7,193 nucleotides of DNA, taken from the NCBI GenBank assembly GCA_021778575.1, contig JAJYCH010000243.1:1-7193 (forward strand), written 5' to 3'. The DNA is from Planctomycetota bacterium. GTDB lineage: Bacteria > Planctomycetota > Planctomycetia > Isosphaerales > Isosphaeraceae. Shown here piece after piece: positions 4,894 to 7,193 of the stretch (position 1 is its first letter; each line of letters opens with the position of its first letter). The position numbers and the translations under genes were made by a program. Under the pieces are notes generated by a model, which worked only from the letters and a program-made list of their open reading frames with translations, did no database searches and had not been told where the DNA came from.

Positions 4894-5828
4894 CCCGAAC
4901 CTTGCGGCTTCCCTCGACGATAGACCGGATGACTTCGATCGGGATGCTTACACCGATGCTCGACCGAGACTTGATCGAATCGTTTCTCGAGACCGGCGAC
5001 GCTGGTTCGTTCCGCGAGATCGTGGAGCGTCACGGGTCAGCGGTTTTGCGGACCTGTCGGCGGATGCTCAATGACCAGCACGAGGCCGAGGACGCGTTCC
5101 AGGCCACGTTTTTGATTCTGGTTCGACGAGCCCCCCAGCTCCGCGATCCGGAGTTGCTTGGCCGCTGGTTGGTTGGCGTTGCTCGAAGGGTTGCTATCCG
5201 GTCGCGGAATCGTGGCGTTCGACAGTCGGCTCGAGAAAGGCAATGGGCATCAATGCAACCGACGGTCGAGGAACAAAATTGGCCTCTGCTAGAAATCCGG
5301 CGTGCGGTTCGCGAAGAACTGGACCAGCTCCCGTCGCGATATCGGCGAGTTCTTGCACTTTGCTATCTGGAAGGGATGACGCACGACGAGGCTGCCGCGA
5401 AGCTGGAACAACCGGTAGGAACCGTCAAGGTCCAGTTGGTCCGGGCTCGTCGGCTCTTGAAAGAACGGCTCGATCGTCGAGGAGTGGCTTTAGGTGTCGC
5501 CTTTTTGCTGTTCCTGCTTCGAGGTGAGGCCGAGGCCGCCGGCTCGGATCAGATACTGGCCGATCTGACGGTCGAGGTCATGGAGATGGCGGCGAAGCAC
5601 GAAACTCTCGCGGTTCAGGCGATTGCCCCTCGGGCGTTTGACCTGTCACGGAGTTTCCTCGGAGAGTCGTTCACGACGTTAAAGGGCTTCCGATTCTTGA
5701 TCGTACTCGCCGTTGTTGGTTTGACCACCGGTGGGGTGGCACTCGCCACCCAGGTCCGAAAGGCTCAGGCTGCCGCCGCAGTCTCGGCCGATAAGCTCAG
5801 CAAGGTTCTGGACGTGAACTGCCGCTGA
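4890..5828 (+). CDS. ECF-type RNA polymerase sigma factor with C-terminal membrane extension
   Basis: Sigma-70 family extracytoplasmic-function factor that directs RNA polymerase to a specific promoter set. Region 2 spans about 41-106 (FREIVERHGSAVLRTCRRML, then DQHEAEDAFQATFLILVRR and GRWLVGVARRVA). Region 4 spans about 143-195 (ELDQLPSRYRRVLALCYLEG, MTHDEAAAKL and GTVKVQLVRARRLLKERL). Beyond it are about 115 extra residues with a short hydrophobic stretch (199-210) and a probable transmembrane helix (269-287, FLIVLAVVGLTTGGVALAT), then an Ala-rich end. Such extensions are common in planctomycete ECF factors and may tether or inhibit the protein. No anti-sigma gene follows. I keep the GTG at 4890 because it overlaps the upstream short frame as GTGA; ATGs at 4929, 4944 and 4956 are alternatives and only trim the poorly conserved N terminus. 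Confidence 0.9.
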   Translation: MTRTLRLPSTIDRMTSIGMLTPMLDRDLIESFLETGDAGSFREIVERHGSAVLRTCRRMLNDQHEAEDAFQATFLILVRRAPQLRDPELLGRWLVGVARRVAIRSRNRGVRQSARERQWASMQPTVEEQNWPLLEIRRAVREELDQLPSRYRRVLALCYLEGMTHDEAAAKLEQPVGTVKVQLVRARRLLKERLDRRGVALGVAFLLFLLRGEAEAAGSDQILADLTVEVMEMAAKHETLAVQAIAPRAFDLSRSFLGESFTTLKGFRFLIVLAVVGLTTGGVALATQVRKAQAAAAVSADKLSKVLDVNCR

Positions 5829-5865
5829 TCGTGATTTGTCGACCGGTTGGCGGTTTGGGCCGTGC

Positions 5866-5880
5866 CCGCTCGGCGAGCGG
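5866..5880 (+). terminator. Weak hairpin downstream of the sigma-factor gene
   Basis: Perfect 6-bp stem CCGCTC/GAGCGG with a 3-nt loop, followed by TCGGGTTTCTCTC. The T-content of the tail is poor, so termination may be partial. It lies 37 nt after the sigma stop codon. The rest of 5829-6064 shows no gene I can support; the ferritin reading frame is open there but lacks a supported start. Confidence 0.3.
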
Positions 5881-6064
5881 TCGGGTTTCTCTCGCGTACC
5901 TTCGAACCAAGAAAATCGCGATTCCTATCAGGTCGTCTCGTCGTTCGGCGGATCATCGTGGATTTTCACGAGTTTCGGCGAGATGGCGTGGGAGGCCCGC
6001 GCGCCCTTCAAAACCAGGCTCGTCGGTTCGACCGTCGTGAGCTGGGCATCGGTCGGTCGATTTT

Positions 6065-6079
6065 TGAATTGATAATTCA
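6065..6079 (+). promoter_or_regulatory. Dyad overlapping a -10-like hexamer upstream of the ferritin-like gene
   Basis: TGAATT-GAT-AATTCA is a perfect 6-bp inverted repeat around 3 nt. It includes GATAAT (6071-6076, 5/6 match to a -10 box), and lies 31 bp before the start codon. No good -35 box is found at 15-18 nt spacing, so it may be an activator- or alternative-sigma-dependent promoter with an operator, or only AT-rich chance. Confidence 0.28.
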
Positions 6080-6110
6080 TCATTCCTGCATTCTTTCGGA
6101 GATTCCTCTC

Positions 6111-6869
6111 ATGTGTCGACGTCCCGCAGCCGCTGTTGCCGGTCTTGATCATGTTCCCCTGCCCACGAGCCTGGGTCAGGCTGACGAGACGCTCCAGAAA
6201 CTGGCCGAAACCTCTCGCCGATCGTTTCTGGGTCGCGGACTGGCCGCGATGGCTGTCCCGGCTGGTCTGGCCGCCGCCTCGGTCCCCGCTCAGGCAGCGA
6301 CGGCCAAATCGCCGTTTCCCGAATACCATGCGGGTCAGAACCAGAGGAACTTCGTCGAGATCCAGGTTGACGAATACACGCACGTCAACATCTTGATTGC
6401 CGCCATCGAGTCGCTCGGCGGAACTCCGCGACCCCTGCCGACGTTCCAGGGAATCGGTTACACCAGCCCGAATTCGTTCCTGGAAACCGCCGTGGCGCTG
6501 GAAAATACGGGAGTTCATGCCTACTTTGGAGCGGCGGCCGCGATTCAGAATCCGAACGTCCTCGCCGTCGCGGCTTCGATCGCGTTCGTCGAAGCTTATC
6601 ACTCGGGCTTCCTCAACACTCTGGCCGACATGCCTCTGATCCCGAACGGGTTGACCTACGCCACCCCTTTTACGGTCGCTCAGGTTCTCAGCGCGGCCTC
6701 GCCGTTCATCGTCAACCTGAACGATAATGGCCAGTTCCCGCCGACGTTCAGCAACGTGAAGTCTCCGGCCAACGATATCGCGATTCTGAACTTCGCCTTG
6801 CTCCTTGAATATCTCGAGGCGGAATTCTACTTCTACAACGTGCCCAGGGTCTTCCCGGGCGCGATCTGA
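6111..6869 (+). CDS. Tat-exported ferritin-like domain protein with permuted helix order
   Basis: A 252-aa protein. Its start ATG is set by GGAGA 8 nt upstream (6098-6102), although the frame is open further upstream. A twin-arginine signal, SRRSFLGRG (35-43), is followed by a hydrophobic Ala-rich stretch and a likely cleavage site after AQA (60-62), so it acts outside the cytoplasmic membrane. The mature part matches the ferritin-like family Ferritin_2 (relatives of desiccation-related PCC13-62). Candidate di-iron ligands are E88xxH91 (VDEYTHVNIL), E131 (ALENTGVHAYFGAA), E161xxH164 (VEAYHSGFLN) and E233/E236 (ILNFALLLEYLEAEFY). In the usual order the EYLEAEFY helix comes first; here it is last, so the fold appears circularly permuted. 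A roughly 55-residue linker (about 171-225) joins it. Oxidative-stress or metal roles are plausible but unproven. It follows the sigma gene by 282 bp on the same strand. Confidence 0.87.
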   Translation: MCRRPAAAVAGLDHVPLPTSLGQADETLQKLAETSRRSFLGRGLAAMAVPAGLAAASVPAQAATAKSPFPEYHAGQNQRNFVEIQVDEYTHVNILIAAIESLGGTPRPLPTFQGIGYTSPNSFLETAVALENTGVHAYFGAAAAIQNPNVLAVAASIAFVEAYHSGFLNTLADMPLIPNGLTYATPFTVAQVLSAASPFIVNLNDNGQFPPTFSNVKSPANDIAILNFALLLEYLEAEFYFYNVPRVFPGAI

Positions 6870-6898
6870 TCGATTGATTCAGCGCCTCGCTCAACAAG

Positions 6899-6942
6899 AA
6901 ACTCGCGACGACCCGGATTTCTCGCCGGGTCGTTGCGAGTTT
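6899..6942. terminator. Bidirectional terminator between the ferritin-like gene and lutC
   Basis: An 18-bp stem (6899-6916 with 6925-6942, one GU pair) has an 8-nt loop. The outermost pairs are AAA/TTT. The plus-strand tail is TTTGGCTTCGTTTT and the minus-strand tail is TTTCTTGTTG. It sits 30 bp after the ferritin-like stop and 10 bp after the lutC stop, and so serves both converging genes. Confidence 0.87.
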
Positions 6943-6952
6943 GGCTTCGTTT

Positions 6953-7193
6953 TCAATCCTGGCCCACCAGCAAGACCTCAAGTGTTCGCGGGCCGTGGAC
7001 TCCTTCCACGCGATTCAACTCGATGTCCGAGGTGGCCGAGGGGCCGGAGATCCAGGTCAACGGACGGCCGGGACCGTTCACAACGGGTTCCAGTGCTCGG
7101 ACGGCTTCCGGGACCATCCCGACGACTTGATTCTCGAAGACAATACAGAGATGAAAGTCCGGGACAAGAGTCAGCGCCCGGCGTCCCTGGTAG
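6953..7193 (-). CDS. lutC: LutC/LUD-domain (DUF162) protein, C-terminal part (runs off right edge)
   Basis: The last 79 residues of a LUD-domain protein of the lactate utilization protein C type (YkgG family). LutABC is a lactate-oxidising, iron-sulfur-dependent complex, with LutC as the small cytoplasmic subunit. The visible part ends with the family's diagnostic block: [19 protein letters not shown] followed by [15 protein letters not shown]. Upstream are [13 protein letters not shown] and a segment consistent with the Rossmann-like LUD core. The stop is TGA at 6953-6955. The start lies beyond the window, so completeness and any lutA/lutB neighbours cannot be judged. The alternative is a LUD-domain homologue working in another pathway; the family call is firm, the lactate role is inferred. 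Confidence 0.87.
   Translation of the reverse strand, partial: YQGRRALTLVPDFHLCIVFENQVVGMVPEAVRALEPVVNGPGRPLTWISGPSATSDIELNRVEGVHGPRTLEVLLVGQD

Noticed and set aside
4788..5033. Minus-strand 81-codon frame over the sigma-factor start
   Set aside because: It overlaps the strong-SD leader and the sigma gene, with no SD or family similarity of its own.
5847..6110. N-terminal extension of the ferritin-like frame
   Set aside because: The frame is open, but the extension is Arg-rich with no domain. The ATG at 6111 has a good SD and puts the Tat signal near the N terminus.

Overview
The window looks like chromosomal DNA from a planctomycete (Planctomycetota). The main pointers are a DUF1559 pseudopilin-like protein with the H-X9-DG C-terminal signature, an ECF sigma factor with a long C-terminal membrane extension, and moderately GC-rich DNA in which several genes have weak Shine-Dalgarno (SD) sites. 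A member of the Isosphaeraceae or Gemmataceae is plausible, but that is inference. I see no mobile element, CRISPR array or rRNA.

Layout. From 1 to 2182 there is a minus-strand housekeeping cluster, transcribed right to left: a small TPR protein, a trimeric-type purine nucleoside phosphorylase, then the N-terminal 265 residues of isoleucyl-tRNA synthetase (IleS), which runs off the left edge. From 2389 to 3346, also on the minus strand, lie a doubtful hypothetical gene and a small, extremely acidic protein whose tail contains only D, E, I, L and M. The acidic gene ends in a clear rho-independent terminator. At 3487-3602 a plus-strand tRNA-His gene has a near-consensus promoter. It faces a minus-strand DUF1559 gene (3683-4723), and the two share a bidirectional terminator.

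The DUF1559 gene is divergent from a plus-strand ECF sigma factor (4890-5828). A 24-codon open frame with a strong SD precedes the sigma gene and overlaps its GTG start in a GTGA junction, which suggests translational coupling. At 6111-6869 a Tat-exported ferritin-like protein follows. At 6953-7193 the C-terminal end of a minus-strand LutC/LUD-domain protein converges on it, with a strong bidirectional terminator between the two.

Most interesting points. (1) In the exported ferritin-like protein the helix with the EYLEAEFY motif, normally helix A, is at the C terminus. All six di-iron ligand positions are still present, so the domain reads as a circular permutation (B-C-D-A). (2) The sigma factor has a coupled leader frame and a built-in membrane extension, and no anti-sigma gene follows it in this window. 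(3) The phosphorylase has Asp where 6-oxopurine-specific enzymes have Asn, and Ile where they have His, a pattern that resembles methylthioadenosine phosphorylase. (4) The acidic protein has a DNA-level 60-nt repeat period. I did not find a clear multi-gene novel system.
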